Assembly: GCA_036897625.1 (NCBI GenBank)
Contig: JAYMTA010000305.1
Coordinates: forward strand, 1-31,835
Direction of reading: 5' to 3'
DNA: 31,835 nucleotides
Source: Pelargonium cotyledonis
Taxonomy: Eukaryota; Streptophyta; Magnoliopsida; Geraniales; Geraniaceae
Numbering within the stretch: the first letter of the stretch is position 1; every line of letters starts with the position of its first letter. A model generated the notes under the pieces. That model was not told where the DNA came from and searched no databases. It worked only from the letters and a program-made list of their open reading frames with translations. The position numbers were made by a program, and so were the translations under genes. This document shows positions 1-18,759 of this stretch, piece after piece.

Positions 1-370
1 TAAATTATAAATTATAATGCCACATTGCGCTGATGTGGCATTTAAAAAATATATAAATTTTAATTGAAAATGACACGTGTCGCTTATGGGTTGGTTTAAA
101 AATTAATTTTTGGACCAATCATTAAATGACACGTGTCATTTTAATTTTTAATTATTATAAATTATTTTTAAATGTCACGTCAGCGCCACATGTGAAAATA
201 AATTAAAATAATATAAATTAAAATGGCACGTGGCACCAAGTCACCCAAACTAACAGTGGGATTTGTGTGACCAATTTTTCTTTATGTGAGGGACTGCTGT
301 GGCTTTTTCTTTTGTTAGGAACCTGATTGGTGACTTTTTAATAGGTGAGGGACCTCCAGAGTATTAAACC
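1..370. repeat. AT-rich repeat-like segment with G-box palindromes, cut by the left edge
   Basis: The stretch alternates AT-rich spacers with short palindromes. An 8-bp inverted repeat (18-25 with 33-40) forms a hairpin. CACGTG cores lie at 74-79, 130-135 and 227-232, the second at the centre of a perfect 18-bp palindrome (124-141). From about 240 to 370 there are repeated phrases of the type 'gagggac', a pattern common in dispersed plant repeats. No open reading frame of note. I infer a transposon-derived repeat whose left part is outside the window; the family is not identified. Confidence 0.35.
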
Positions 371-1196
371 CAAAAGTATATGATCATAATGTAATAAGAT
401 AACCTAAAGATATGAGCTATTATCATTAAGTTGACAATTTGAATCCAAAACTTTTTGTCACAAATGTGTGACGTAAAAATTTTTCATACAAATTTTCGGT
501 TACAGCTTGCGCCCTTTTATTCGGTGTATGTTTTAGTCTGAAATTTTATCTAGTCCAGCCTATTACCACCTCTTATCCACTAAATTGCAGCCTTCTTAGA
601 AATTTTCCAAGTAAATGTTGACTCAAATATGGCACCTCAAGAATTGTCAAATCATGGGATAGGAAGAAAATATTTAAAGTGCCAAAATTAAAGTGACGCA
701 AAACAAAACTATACCAGAGGCTTCCATAAAGATATCGTCCGTACGTACATCAATTGAAGACTCGAGAGGAGTGAACCAGCGGTCCATTTTCAGTTCTATT
801 TCCTCAGTTTATATAATATGTCGACATTATGTGTTCATAGATTTCATCATTTTTGTTTACATGACACCATTACCAATGTACTCTGTATATTGTTTTGTTT
901 GAATAATTTCTATAAATACATTTTTCTGAATACAATATCTATGATTACGGTATATTTTAGATCTAATATGATATAATTGGTTAATGAATAAGATGTCCAT
1001 TATCTGAATAATACTTGGGACCAAATATCTTTATCTCTTTAACTAGAACATGGTTATGATGCTCCTTGTCTTGAACATGCAACTCTCTTTTATTATTAAC
1101 TTCCAAGAAACAACCCAATTCCTTAATTTCTTCCAAACATATGATGTGGCCACAAAAACAGCCAATTCATTTTGAAAATTCTTATAAGTGTAAGTA
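371..1196. other. Intergenic DNA, nothing recognised
   Basis: AT-rich DNA with only short chance reading frames of under 70 codons on either strand. Their predicted peptides have low-complexity, non-protein-like composition. I see no RNA gene, no clear repeat and no promoter I can defend. Confidence 0.5.
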
Positions 1197-1198
1197 TA

Positions 1199-1447
1199 GT
1201 GCTCCTCCCATCTCAAAATGAATATCATGTTTCTCATAGATTTTTGTTCCAAAATAAATATTTTGTTTCCTTTTTTTTTAGTAAATTAGTTATGCATAAA
1301 TTGTAAATAATATCTTTATAAAAAGTTAGTTAGGTTTCCTCAACATATGATCATGAGAATACAATAGTAAATATATCACACTAACTAACTTCTCCTTAAT
1401 TTTTTTTAAAATAAAAAGGAGGACATTCATTTTAAGACGGAAAGAGT
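1199..1447. mobile_element. Stowaway-like (Tc1/mariner) MITE
   Basis: The two ends are inverted repeats of each other. The left end (about 1202-1227) reads ctcccatctcaaaatgaat and the right end (about 1422-1446), read on the minus strand, gives ctttccgtcttaaaatgaat. This resembles the known plant mariner/Stowaway terminal type built around 'cctccgtc..aaaatgaatgtc'. Subterminal inverted repeats are also present (agttagttag near 1325, ctaactaact near 1381). TA dinucleotides flank the element (1197-1198 and 1447-1448), although three extra bases on the left make the exact boundary uncertain. It is about 245 bp, AT-rich and without coding capacity, as expected for a non-autonomous element. Confidence 0.6.
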
Positions 1448-1449
1448 AA

Positions 1450-3480
1450 TTGTTTTGATCCCTCTTATTTGCGTAAAACAATATTGGCCTTTCAAATATT
1501 TATATTGGAATTCAACAATTTGTTTTTTTCAATCCCAATTTTCTCTTCACCTATTTCCTTGAAAGATCAGAATATTGATCTTTGTCTCAACGCACAAAAG
1601 TTGGTCATGTCATCTTCTTCTTTATGTCAATCTATTTGATTCTTATGTGTAATATTTGAATATTATTATTAATTATTACAAATCTATGTTGACCCCATTC
1701 ACTTCTAACTATGAATCAAAACCTAGTAGCTAGCCATATATCTCACCAAAATAAATAAATGTTTGGTGTGTCTAAACTTATGATTCTATCCTTTTTTTTT
1801 AGGTAATAGGAAATACATTAGTACCAAACATAATTAACATCGTCTAACCATAACAATGTAAAACATGACACTGTCCAACGATAAATGAAGACGTACATTT
1901 TCAATTCGCCTCAATTTTTACTATCAGCCGCTCTCGTGCACAAATATAACACGCATTATGCAACAACTAATATCTGAATTTAAAGTTCACCTTTAACTTA
2001 AAAATAAGTAAATTAGACTTAATCGTGTAATGCACAAGTATATGTAATTGTGTTTTGTACCTCAGCCGTCAACACTAGTGTGTACGTATTGATAAGAGAA
2101 TTTCTTCAAATCTGTATGATAGAAAGCAGTGTGAAGCGAATTCGTCGAACTTGAAAGCGAATCAATTTTATTGAATCTTTAATCGAGTTATCTGAATGAA
2201 CCGCATGTAATTATTTTACTACTAATAATAATAAAAATAAAAATAAAAGTATAAATGGATGATTCGATATTGGAAAAAGAAACTGCGCATTAAAAAAATC
2301 CCCCAGCAAAGCAGGGCAGGTGTAGAATCAAAGTGCGACACGCCCGCCTGCCGGAAGAGTCAAAATTGAATCAACTTTATCATAGCAAAAGTGAACCTAT
2401 AAAGACTCAACATCAACATGCATGTATGGAGCTTCATTGCTGCTTCTCTGAAAATTAAAGTGCAATTTCAGATTTTATTTATAATGCAATGATTTTGTTT
2501 GGGGCTATAATTAGTATACATGAATTCACAAGTTGGTGTGGATATATACGTACATACATATCATACGTGTCTCTCACCTTAGCTTGATTACGTGGAAATC
2601 ATATCCTCCATATGCAGAGATTATCTACACAACATAAATGGATCAGAAATTTTCGAGTACCGTCTCTATCCTCTTCTATTTGTAACTTGATGCGTCACAC
2701 TTTTAATGCAGAGACATATGTGATTGTAAATGTTACGTAATCTACATGCCATTAACATGTATTTATCTATATGCATTAATCATTTTCGCAAAAAAAATAC
2801 CCCATATCTATACATTTATTTCAATAAAATATGTACTCATGGTGTCTTAATTGGTGTCAAGCATAAGGAATTTAGGTAAGCAATTAGTTGCAATGCCAAG
2901 CACTTCATTAGGGAATATATGTTGTTTGTGTTTATAAACTAAAAAGTGTTGCTTGGATTTTGGTTGGCTGTGTAGATGCTCAATATACCATCCAAAAATG
3001 TTAACAAATTGGGCCATTAACTGACACCACTAACACATACAGATGATACCAACATTTTTGGCATTTAAACAATTAATGCAATATCCTACCACCCTGTAAA
3101 GCAACATGAAGAAAATATTTTTCCACACACAAAATAAATAAATAAAAAATCTACTAACATATTTAATTAAATTGTTTTGTTTATTATTTGAATTGTAAAC
3201 TATATATGGATAATGCTTATCATAAATCAAAAATAGTAACACAATTGCCAATTTCAATAATTCAATTATTTTGCTTTTTGGTACTTTTCATTTTTATAAA
3301 TCTAAAATGTAATCTCCAAACTTCAATTATTTGTCCACCAACCCATTTTTCTAAAACGTTAAAATATTTCCCAAATTTTGCTTCATTTACTTTGTTACTA
3401 TAATAACTGGAAAAAAAGCAAGAGCAAAAGTTTCCTCAATTAGTAACAAAATGATAAATCCACATCTACTTGGAATTAAA
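1450..3480. other. Intergenic DNA, no gene recognised
   Basis: About 2 kb of AT-rich sequence. A small GC-rich island at 2303-2352 can fold weakly (ggcagg near 2315 with cctgcc near 2347). Reading frames at 3030-3257 (minus) and 3188-3403 (plus) overlap each other and encode hydrophobic, low-complexity peptides of the kind AT-rich DNA produces by chance. Nothing here is supported as a gene. Confidence 0.5.
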
Positions 3481-3928
3481 ACGTGTAGATTTTTTACCCG
3501 GCTTCACTTTCCACGCAAGCGACACGTAACTCTATAGCGAGAATGGAGACCCCACCCGACAATCGGGAATCACACGTGGACAAAGGTTTGTCGACTACTC
3601 ATTCCAGCTACTGTTCACACGAGAATCACACACCCACACAGTGCGCTGGCTTTTACACTCCACACGCCCACGCCGATCGCCACGTGTCCCGTCCGATAAA
3701 GCAAGGGTCAAACTGATCTGACCGTAATGCGAGCCACACTCCTCTAAGTTTTAGTGGCTAACCAAATCATGAACATTGATGCATATTGTGGTCCCCACGT
3801 GGTCCTCAGTTCATGATTGTCCCCAGATCAGACGGCCGTAGATAAAGTATAGTAATATCAGTACACTACTCTGATAAAGCTACGTGCTTTCTGTCACGTG
3901 CAGTGCAACATGAAATACTATAATAAAA
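3481..3928. promoter_or_regulatory. Isolated promoter-like island with clustered G-boxes/ABREs and I-box-like motifs
   Basis: A visibly more GC-rich segment inside AT-rich DNA. It has four CACGTG cores at 3573-3578, 3681-3686, 3796-3801 and 3895-3900, in the ABRE-like contexts ACACGTGG, CCACGTGTC and CCACGTGG for the first three. Further ACGT cores lie at 3481, 3524 and 3881. GATAAAG (I-box-like) occurs at 3695, 3841 and 3873. A perfect 10-bp inverted repeat (3765-3774 with 3809-3818) brackets the third G-box. A TATA-like ctataataaaa follows at 3918-3928. In plants G-box and I-box combinations bind bZIP/bHLH and MYB-type factors in light and abscisic-acid control. No coding region starts next to it. 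It may be a distal element of the ABCC gene about 2.1 kb downstream, or the promoter of a non-coding or lost gene. Confidence 0.45.
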
Positions 3929-5600
3929 CAATACGTTAGGTTTTTATGTAATAATGGGGAAAAGGGAGGGTTTTTAGTAGTGTTTTAGATGCGAGTCAAT
4001 CAGATCCACGGATCTACCACGCACCATAGTGACCCAGTCTCTGAACTGTGGGGCCAAATGAGTTAAAATTAGACTAAACGTATTTCTTATTTTTCTAGTT
4101 TAATATTAAGTTTATATGAATAATATCTCAAGTATATTATACCATTTCACTTTTATAAAATTTATTAGACATATTTTATATTTGACAAATGTTAATTGAT
4201 TCAAGTCATCAGCAAAAAAATTATGTGTCATATTTAATTAAATGACACATCACTTGTATAAAAAATTTTGTACAATAGTTGGAACACATAACAGTACTCT
4301 TTGCAAAATTGGAATCCATGTTCCCTTAAACTTTACTACAATTTTAGTAAAATGAAATTCTATTTATTTGAATTACCGAATTTCATTTTAAATAATATTG
4401 TGAACTCTTATTTTTAATCTATAAATGAATTTACATACATCTATTCATGGGAGTTTTTTTATTTTTATTTTATTATTTTAGAATGGAATCTGCATAATGG
4501 GTAAGGCTGTGTAGCACAAGAATATCATGGCCACATGGACAAGCTCTAAAAAGGAAAAAAGATTGGTAATTGTTGTAGGTTTGCTTTGCACCTATCTCCA
4601 GGGCAGTGAGGTCTGCATGAGATGGTCTATATAAAGAAATATTACAAAATTAATAAACAAATAGGCTTATTTTCCTATTTGTTTAAAATTTACCATATTT
4701 GCTTTAAAGTTTAACATGAAATAACTTCTCAAATAAGCAACTTTGGTCTAAACTAAGAAACTAAAGATTGATCTAATCATGAGCTGAAATTAAACTAAAA
4801 TATTTGATACAAAGTGAAGTGATTTTAAAGATTGATCTAATCATGAGCTGAAATTAAACTAAAATATTTGATAAAAAGTGAAGTATACTTTGATTTTAAC
4901 TATGCAGGTAAGAAAACATTTATTAACACGATCCAATACAAATCCAACATGTTTAAAATCGAGATTGAACGTGAACACGCCACGCTCATGAATACAAAAG
5001 TCGAACATAACACATTTAATATGGTAACTAAATACGTAGTGTTGACATGAAACTAACACGATTCAACACATTATGCACAATAAAAATCAACATGTTTGAC
5101 ACTTAATGAAATTAATTCACAGTTACACCATTAAAATGTGCGTATTGTAAATGCCCAACAAAAACAAGATATGATTAACACAATTATGATTATAAAACGA
5201 ATGAGTAATTAATTGGACGATACTAAACTCAAATTCCTAATTTAAAATGGTATGGTGCATTATGGTTGCACAATTATACATACCCTATAGTTTAATAAAA
5301 TAACATTAATTAATTCCATACACAGTGGTCGGCTATTACAATTATTTCAACGTAGTCAAGAAATAGTGAAGAATGTAAAGACACACAACATAAATGAACA
5401 ACATCCTTAAAACAATTGTAGGTGACAGTTTTGAAAATTATTAAAATGCTCTGCCACCCACCTCTATAGATTCTGGGCCCCATTTCTTACATTCCCAATT
5501 TACGAAAATAAAATCTTTAATTAATACACATGGCAGTGAATACGATTATATTCCACCCATGCCAATTCAATAGGTTGGTGAGAAAAAGATTTATCCTGAT
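3929..5600. other. Intergenic DNA apart from one tandem duplication
   Basis: AT-rich sequence between the G-box island and the ABCC promoter. The overlapping plus and minus frames at about 4860-5060 encode no recognisable protein and coincide with low-complexity DNA. The only clear structure is the 64-bp duplication listed separately. Confidence 0.5.
4762..4884. repeat. Two-copy tandem duplication, 64-bp period
   Basis: The segment starting at 4762 (taaagattgatctaatcatg and onward) is repeated from 4826, offset by exactly 64 bp. About 59 bp align with a single difference (gatacaaag against gataaaaag). The near identity indicates a recent duplication, probably by replication slippage or unequal exchange. 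Confidence 0.85.
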
Positions 5601-5602
5601 CA

Positions 5603-6029
5603 TGGACTCTTTTTTTCTTTTCTTTTCTTTTCTTTTTTCTTTTTTTTTTTTGAGTTTGGAGTTTGTGTATATAAGAATGAATCCAAAGCCTCGCACAATA
5701 TGTGTAAAGCATTGATCGTTCCTCGTCACCACCCTTCAGCAGCCACGTGCTCTCTTCACATTTCTACAGGTTTTGCTTCAATCTTAATCCAAATACCGAC
5801 CAAACATCTTGTTTCTATCTGCAAAGGTTTCATTTCTATACATTTAATATGTATGTTTAGTCCATATCCGTACTGGGTTTGGGTTTGTTTTTGATTTTAT
5901 TTGTCCTACAGTGCAGGCATTAGTGGAGGTTCTTCACTGAATTGGTGATCTGTTGTTGTCACCTATCAGGTTCTGGTCATTAATCTTCAACTGTTTTGAG
6001 GTTTTTGGTGGGTTTTGAAGTGAGGTTCA
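5603..6029 (+). promoter_or_regulatory. Promoter and 5' leader of the ABCC transporter gene
   Basis: A long pyrimidine tract (CT/T-rich, about 5607-5652) is followed by a TATA box, TATATAA, at 5668-5674. That places the start of transcription near 5700. A G-box CACGTG lies at 5744-5749. The leader of about 330 nt contains several upstream AUGs; the one at 5700 opens a 64-codon frame ending at 5894 if it is inside the transcript. A leader intron is possible (acceptor-like cctacag near 5910), but I cannot fix its donor. The TATA and coding start are well placed; other elements are inference. Confidence 0.55.
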
Positions 6030-11264
<5,235 letters not shown>

Positions 11265-11660
11265 TGATGGACAGTACAGTCCTAAACACATGATCCTTAA
11301 TCATGTTACTCCCGGATGTTGCGCATGAAGCGATCGATGGAGCTTTCTATGACACATTACAAGGGACATAACCGGGAGAAGAGCTGAGCTGAACTGAACT
11401 GAAATGGCAGTGCATGCATGGTCTGAGGTAAATTACAGCTACTGAACTGAAAAGTTGAAGACTAACACAACACAACTGGTTAACAATTAACATCTTATGG
11501 TTTTCAGTGACAGAAAGCAAGAGATTTTAGTAGAAGCAAGATCTAGGGAAGGTTCACAAGGATGTAAATAGATAGAAATGGAAATTCATATAGCTAGCTT
11601 GCTACTTCTATTACTGTATCTCTTATTCCCGAAAGAAAATAAAAGTAAATATGTTATTCT
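11265..11660 (+). terminator. 3' UTR and polyadenylation region of the ABCC gene
   Basis: An AATAAA signal lies at 11638-11643, about 375 nt after the stop codon. It is followed by a T- and GT-containing stretch. A short pentamer run (gagct/gaact units, about 11379-11403) lies in the UTR. The poly(A) site is inferred from the signal only. Confidence 0.5.
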
Positions 11661-12480
11661 GTATACGACAAGGAGTTGTTCCAAGTAAGTTAACCTGAGA
11701 TATCGAGTTAAATGTAAATATATGGATGATCAGTGACCTAAGGTTGCATGCGCTCCTGCCAGAGTTTGTTGGCACTGCATGATTTAGAATATTAGTTCAA
11801 AAAAGTCTATGCTATAATATAATTGTATCTCAGGTTCTCAATTCATGCATGCCTCAACTTGACTGCTACATAGTAGTGTCAATTTTGCTGACATATATGT
11901 AGAACACTATAGTTTGGACTTTGGTGGATGGAGAGTTGACATTTATATTATTTTGCAAAGCAAATGAGGCTTTATGAGAAAGTAAACAAATATTTATTGT
12001 TGTGAAAGCATGCACTGTGACATTGTCTTTTAGTATTGGGAATTAAAAGAGCATTGTCATGTTCTTGTTGTGCCTAACACTTTTGTTGACAACTTATGCA
12101 GATTAGGTAAAATGTATTACAATCTAAATAACATCATGCTCTCCATTACAATAGTAAACTGAGATTCAATTCTAAATAATAAGGAAAATTGTTAAGAGCT
12201 CGACGTATTACAACACACTCACACCCACCGATATAGAGGTGTCTCAAACCCGAAAACTCAACTATGATCACGAACAATGATCGAATTGACAATGAGTCAG
12301 AAATGGTGGGTGTCTACTGTCCATTCCACAACACGAAAACAAAGAATTGGTGAGTGTTTGTTTTGGTGCAAACCAAAAGGCAAAAACAACAAACAAAAGA
12401 ACCAAGAAGAACAATCTAGAACAATTTTGATTATTCAATACTAACCACAAGACCAGACGTTCTCGGCCACCAAAACCATT
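11661..12480. other. Intergenic DNA between ABCC and GAPDH genes
   Basis: AT-rich spacer with no convincing reading frame. The minus-strand frame at 12268-12450 has no recognisable domain and lies just upstream of the GAPDH promoter. I see no RNA gene or repeat here. Confidence 0.5.
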
Positions 12481-12885
12481 TGGTCCACAATTTTAATCTG
12501 ACTTTTCTATACATATCAATCGAGCCCGTCGAATTAATTTTACCAAACTACCCCTACACGCCGCCCGCTCCACGCGCTCCTTTCAAGCGAGTGCAGTGCA
12601 GTTTAACTTTCTTTTTGTCCAAGTATTACTTTTTGTGCAGACGCCACAGAGCGCGTGGGCTTCTAGTGTGGATGCTTAATCAGCGGCTAATATTACACAG
12701 ATTAGTTTAATCCAGTGGCTCCAAGCTACCTTTCTTTCGTCCCAAGAAAATAGCCCGGCCCGACCCGACCCGAGTATTCCGGCCTGGTCTCCTCATAAAT
12801 AGCCCCTCAGCCACATCTTAGCACTCACTATATTCTCCCTCATTTCTCTAATCTTTGTATCTTTAGTCTTTACAACACTGTGATT
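12481..12885 (+). promoter_or_regulatory. Promoter and leader of the cytosolic GAPDH gene
   Basis: GC content rises toward the gene. A pyrimidine/GC block with repeated cccgac words lies at about 12754-12774. A TATA-like ATAAATA sits at 12795-12801, which predicts a start of transcription near 12825-12835. The leader is then roughly 55 nt and pyrimidine-rich (ctctaatctttgtatcttta), typical of highly expressed plant housekeeping genes. Confidence 0.6.
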
Positions 12886-15833
<2,948 letters not shown>

Positions 15834-16290
15834 GGCGCTGTTCATGTTTTTATTGAGTCATAGGCTTACATATGGCTGTTTATGTTTCCAATAGTGTGGA
15901 GTGTTAGTGTTTGGTGACTGGAATAAACTCGGATATGATGTGGGGAGGTTTGAGTCAATTTTTTTTGTTTTGGAATGTTGTGGTAGTCTTTGGCAGTTAA
16001 TTTTACCTGATGGAGACATTACGAAGAACTATTTTCTCAGTGTAATAGAGATGTGTTATCATCTTCAAGCAATGCTTGCTTCATCTCTTACTTTCATTTT
16101 TATTTTTCTGAAAGTCAGTTCTTTCTGGAAACAATTTAAGCAATTATGTGTTCATATTCTCTGTCAACTTCACAGCCTAACGTTCATTGCTTGCAAGACC
16201 TAGCCCTCGAAATTTATGTTATTTTTCGACAATGCATGTAATAGACAAATAAGCTTGCATTTTTGGGCATTATTAAATAAAAAACTTGGG
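15834..16290 (+). terminator. 3' UTR and polyadenylation region of the GAPDH gene
   Basis: AATAAA signals occur at 15922-15927 and 16276-16281. The first gives a short 3' UTR of about 110 nt, the second one of about 460 nt. The plus-strand frame 15901-16203 is UTR sequence with low-complexity translation, not a gene. Confidence 0.45.
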
Positions 16291-17242
16291 ATCTATTTTA
16301 TGGACTAGAAGACTAGAAGTAGAACTTGCAAAAATGATATTATGGCATCAAACTAATTTTGATTTAAATCAATCCGTTTATGTTATCATCTCTTGAGGCC
16401 TATGACCCGTCTACATAGCAATTTATGTGTGAAAGACAAATGCTTATATACGAAAGAAAGTATTAATTTGAAAAGATTTGAACGGTAAACGGGTCGAGCA
16501 TACATTTAATTATACACATGAAATCGTATTAATAATGTTGTCCTTACAAAGATGTTATCAAATTTTGAGTGTAATATAGTGGAGATTTTTTGTTAGGATT
16601 AGATTTTGTACGGGTTTGGGGTGATAGAGTCTAATTCAAATCCTTCTCAAACGGTTTGGGGTCACTGGTTGCGACCCGAAAATAAGTCGGTCGGATTTTG
16701 GATGTACCACTGATCAGTGAGCTACGTAGAGGAAGCTCGGAGATTTTAGCTAAGTGCAGTCCATTTCCACACATACCGGAATAACTCGCCGCCGCCGCCG
16801 CCGCTGACGATTCACTTCAGGCGAACCAGGTTCTTCTATTAACATCTTATTCTGCTCCTCGATAGACTCTTTTTACTGAGAAACACACTCATTTTTACAA
16901 TTCGCCATGTCTCTCTGTCTGCCAAACAAACTCTGCAAAACCTTAACTCGATTATTGCATTCTGAATCATATTTTAAATTTCATTCTCTTTATTGATGCA
17001 AAGCGCCTGTAATTGCTAATGTTTACGGTTATGACTGTTTGGTTGCTGGGAAGATGTTCATCAAAGTACTGATAAATGACTTAATTGGATCGATTTCATG
17101 ATTGTAAATTTGAAACAATGTATGCTGAGATGCTCTTCATGTTCCTGCTTAACCTAGCAAGAGTGTTGCAAAAAATTCATGTGAACCTCAATAGCTTATA
17201 TTTGTAATGGGAAATGCAGGACTTGAATTTAAATCCTGTACC
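16291..17242 (+). promoter_or_regulatory. Spacer and former promoter/5' leader of the PPR relic
   Basis: After a non-descript spacer, a GC-rich (GCC)n run at about 16787-16804 looks like a leader sequence. A plausible leader intron runs from a donor at about 16830 (gcgaaccag/gttctt) to an acceptor at 17219 (ggaaatgcag/gacttg), 24 nt before the first ATG of the relic. This resembles a plant gene 5' end that is still recognisable, but expression is unknown. Confidence 0.35.
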
Positions 17243-18759
17243 ATGAGGTGGCACCTCCTCATGGGTTTCCAAGTCAGGATCTGCCTTAAACAAACCTGTA
17301 ACTCTCTTGATTCGTTAATATCGCGTGGCTTCTTCCGTGCCCTTGCTGGATATTGTTCCCATGCCTTTTCATCATCGTCTACTAATCCACTGGATTCTAC
17401 CCACTTAGTAAGAGCTAGAGATAGACAGCAACAAGATCAAGGTCTTGACGCAGGAAGGTTGTCCGACCTTGGTATTATCATTGCTAAAGTTCGTGTAGGG
17501 AGCAGTGATGATGAGGTTCTTCAATCTATTTTATGTGACCGAGCGTGTGGTGACATACGGGTTTCTGAGAATCTTTTCCATAAGTTGCTGCATTGCTTCT
17601 AGGATGATTGGAAATCTGCATTAGGCATTTTCAGATGGGCAGGGTCACACTCAGACTATGAGCACACGCCGGAAACATATGATTTAATGGTTACATTTTG
17701 GGTAAAATAAAGCAAATGGATCAAATGAGGTCCGTCTTGGTGGTGCCGGACAATGGGGGGACGTTGTCAGGATATTTGATGAGTTGGAAACTTTTGGATT
17801 GGAAAAGAACACTGAATCCATGAACCTGTTACTTGAAAATCTCTGCAGAGGGAACAAGGTCGAGGAGGCCGTAAGATCTTCTCGGAGCTCAAATCACACA
17901 TTTCACCAAATGCTCACACATTTAATATTTTCATTTATGGTTGGTGTAGAGCCAATCGAGTTGATGAAGCAGTATGGACAATCCAAGAGATGAAGCGACA
18001 TGGTTGTCAGCCATGTGTGATCAGCTACTCTACCATTCTTCAGTTATATTGTCACCAAGAGAACTTCAGTAAGGTTTTTGAACTACTTGATGAAATGCAA
18101 GCGCAACGCTGCCCTCCAAATATTGTTACATATACCACTGTTATCTGTTCATTGACAAAGTCAGGGAAGGTTGAGGAGGCAATACAAATAATGAGCTAAG
18201 GAAGTCAGCAGGATGTAAAGCTGATGTACTTTTTTGCAATGCATTGATCCATACACTTGGCAGAGCCAATATGGTGGAGGATGCTGTTAATGTTTTTGAG
18301 GTGGAGTCGTGGAGATGCCCCAGAATGGTGTCTGGCCAGATACATAGACCTATAATTCAATGATTTCTATGTTCTGTCATCATTGTCAGGAACAAAGAGC
18401 CTTGGATCTCCTCACATATTGAGAATCTGACCTTTTGTAAGCCTGATGTTCAGACATATCATCTATTACTGAAATCATGCTTTAGAAGTGGACTAACAGG
18501 TAGTTTTTTGCGAAAATTGCTCAATGACATGGATAATAAGCATCATCTCAGTCTTGATGAGCCAACCTACACTCTTCTAATTCATGGACTTTGTAGAGCT
18601 GGCATATGTGAATGGGCATACCACTTCTTTGATGAGATGATTGGCAAGGATATAACTCCCAAATACAAGACTTGCTCCTTGCTTTTGCATGAACTCGAAC
18701 AGAAAAATATGTATAATGCTGCCGAGAGGGTTAAAGATCAGTACATGAAGAAACTATAA
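17243..18759 (+). pseudogene. Pentatricopeptide-repeat (PPR) protein, degraded pseudogene
   Basis: Homology to a P-class PPR protein runs the full length but through several frames. An ATG at 17243 opens a leader like an organelle-targeting peptide; the frame hits TAG at 17600-17602, yet the family-like DDWKSALGIFRWAG follows directly in the same frame. A 1-nt loss near 17692 shifts the frame, another shift follows near 17725, and another near 17876. PPR repeats read FNIFIYGWCRANRVDEA, then ISYSTILQLYCHQENFSKVF and IVTYTTVICSLTKSGKVEEA, ending at TAA 18197-18199. Later PPR units continue past more stops and a small duplication near 18301 (gtggagtcgtggag). The last open piece, 18508-18759, ends in a natural-looking stop. 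PPR proteins bind organellar RNA; with this many lesions no full product can be made. Intron splicing cannot explain the shifts, since homology continues across them without gaps. Confidence 0.88.

Noticed and set aside
2303-2352. GC-rich hairpin as a miRNA precursor
   Set aside because: The stem is only about six uninterrupted pairs with uneven bulges, too weak for a plant miRNA.
693-5060. Several 60-75 codon frames in the left 5 kb
   Set aside because: They overlap on opposite strands, have low-complexity composition and no family features, and occur at the rate expected in AT-rich DNA.
5517-5732. Minus-strand Lys/Arg-rich frames
   Set aside because: They are translations of the CT/T-rich tract just before the ABCC TATA box.
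15901-16203. 100-codon plus-strand frame after GAPDH
   Set aside because: It lies in the GAPDH 3' UTR between polyadenylation signals and is hydrophobic low-complexity sequence.
17700-18510. Reading the PPR frameshifts as introns of a live gene
   Set aside because: PPR homology continues without gaps across the shifts and stops, no matching GT-AG pairs exist, and there are too many lesions.
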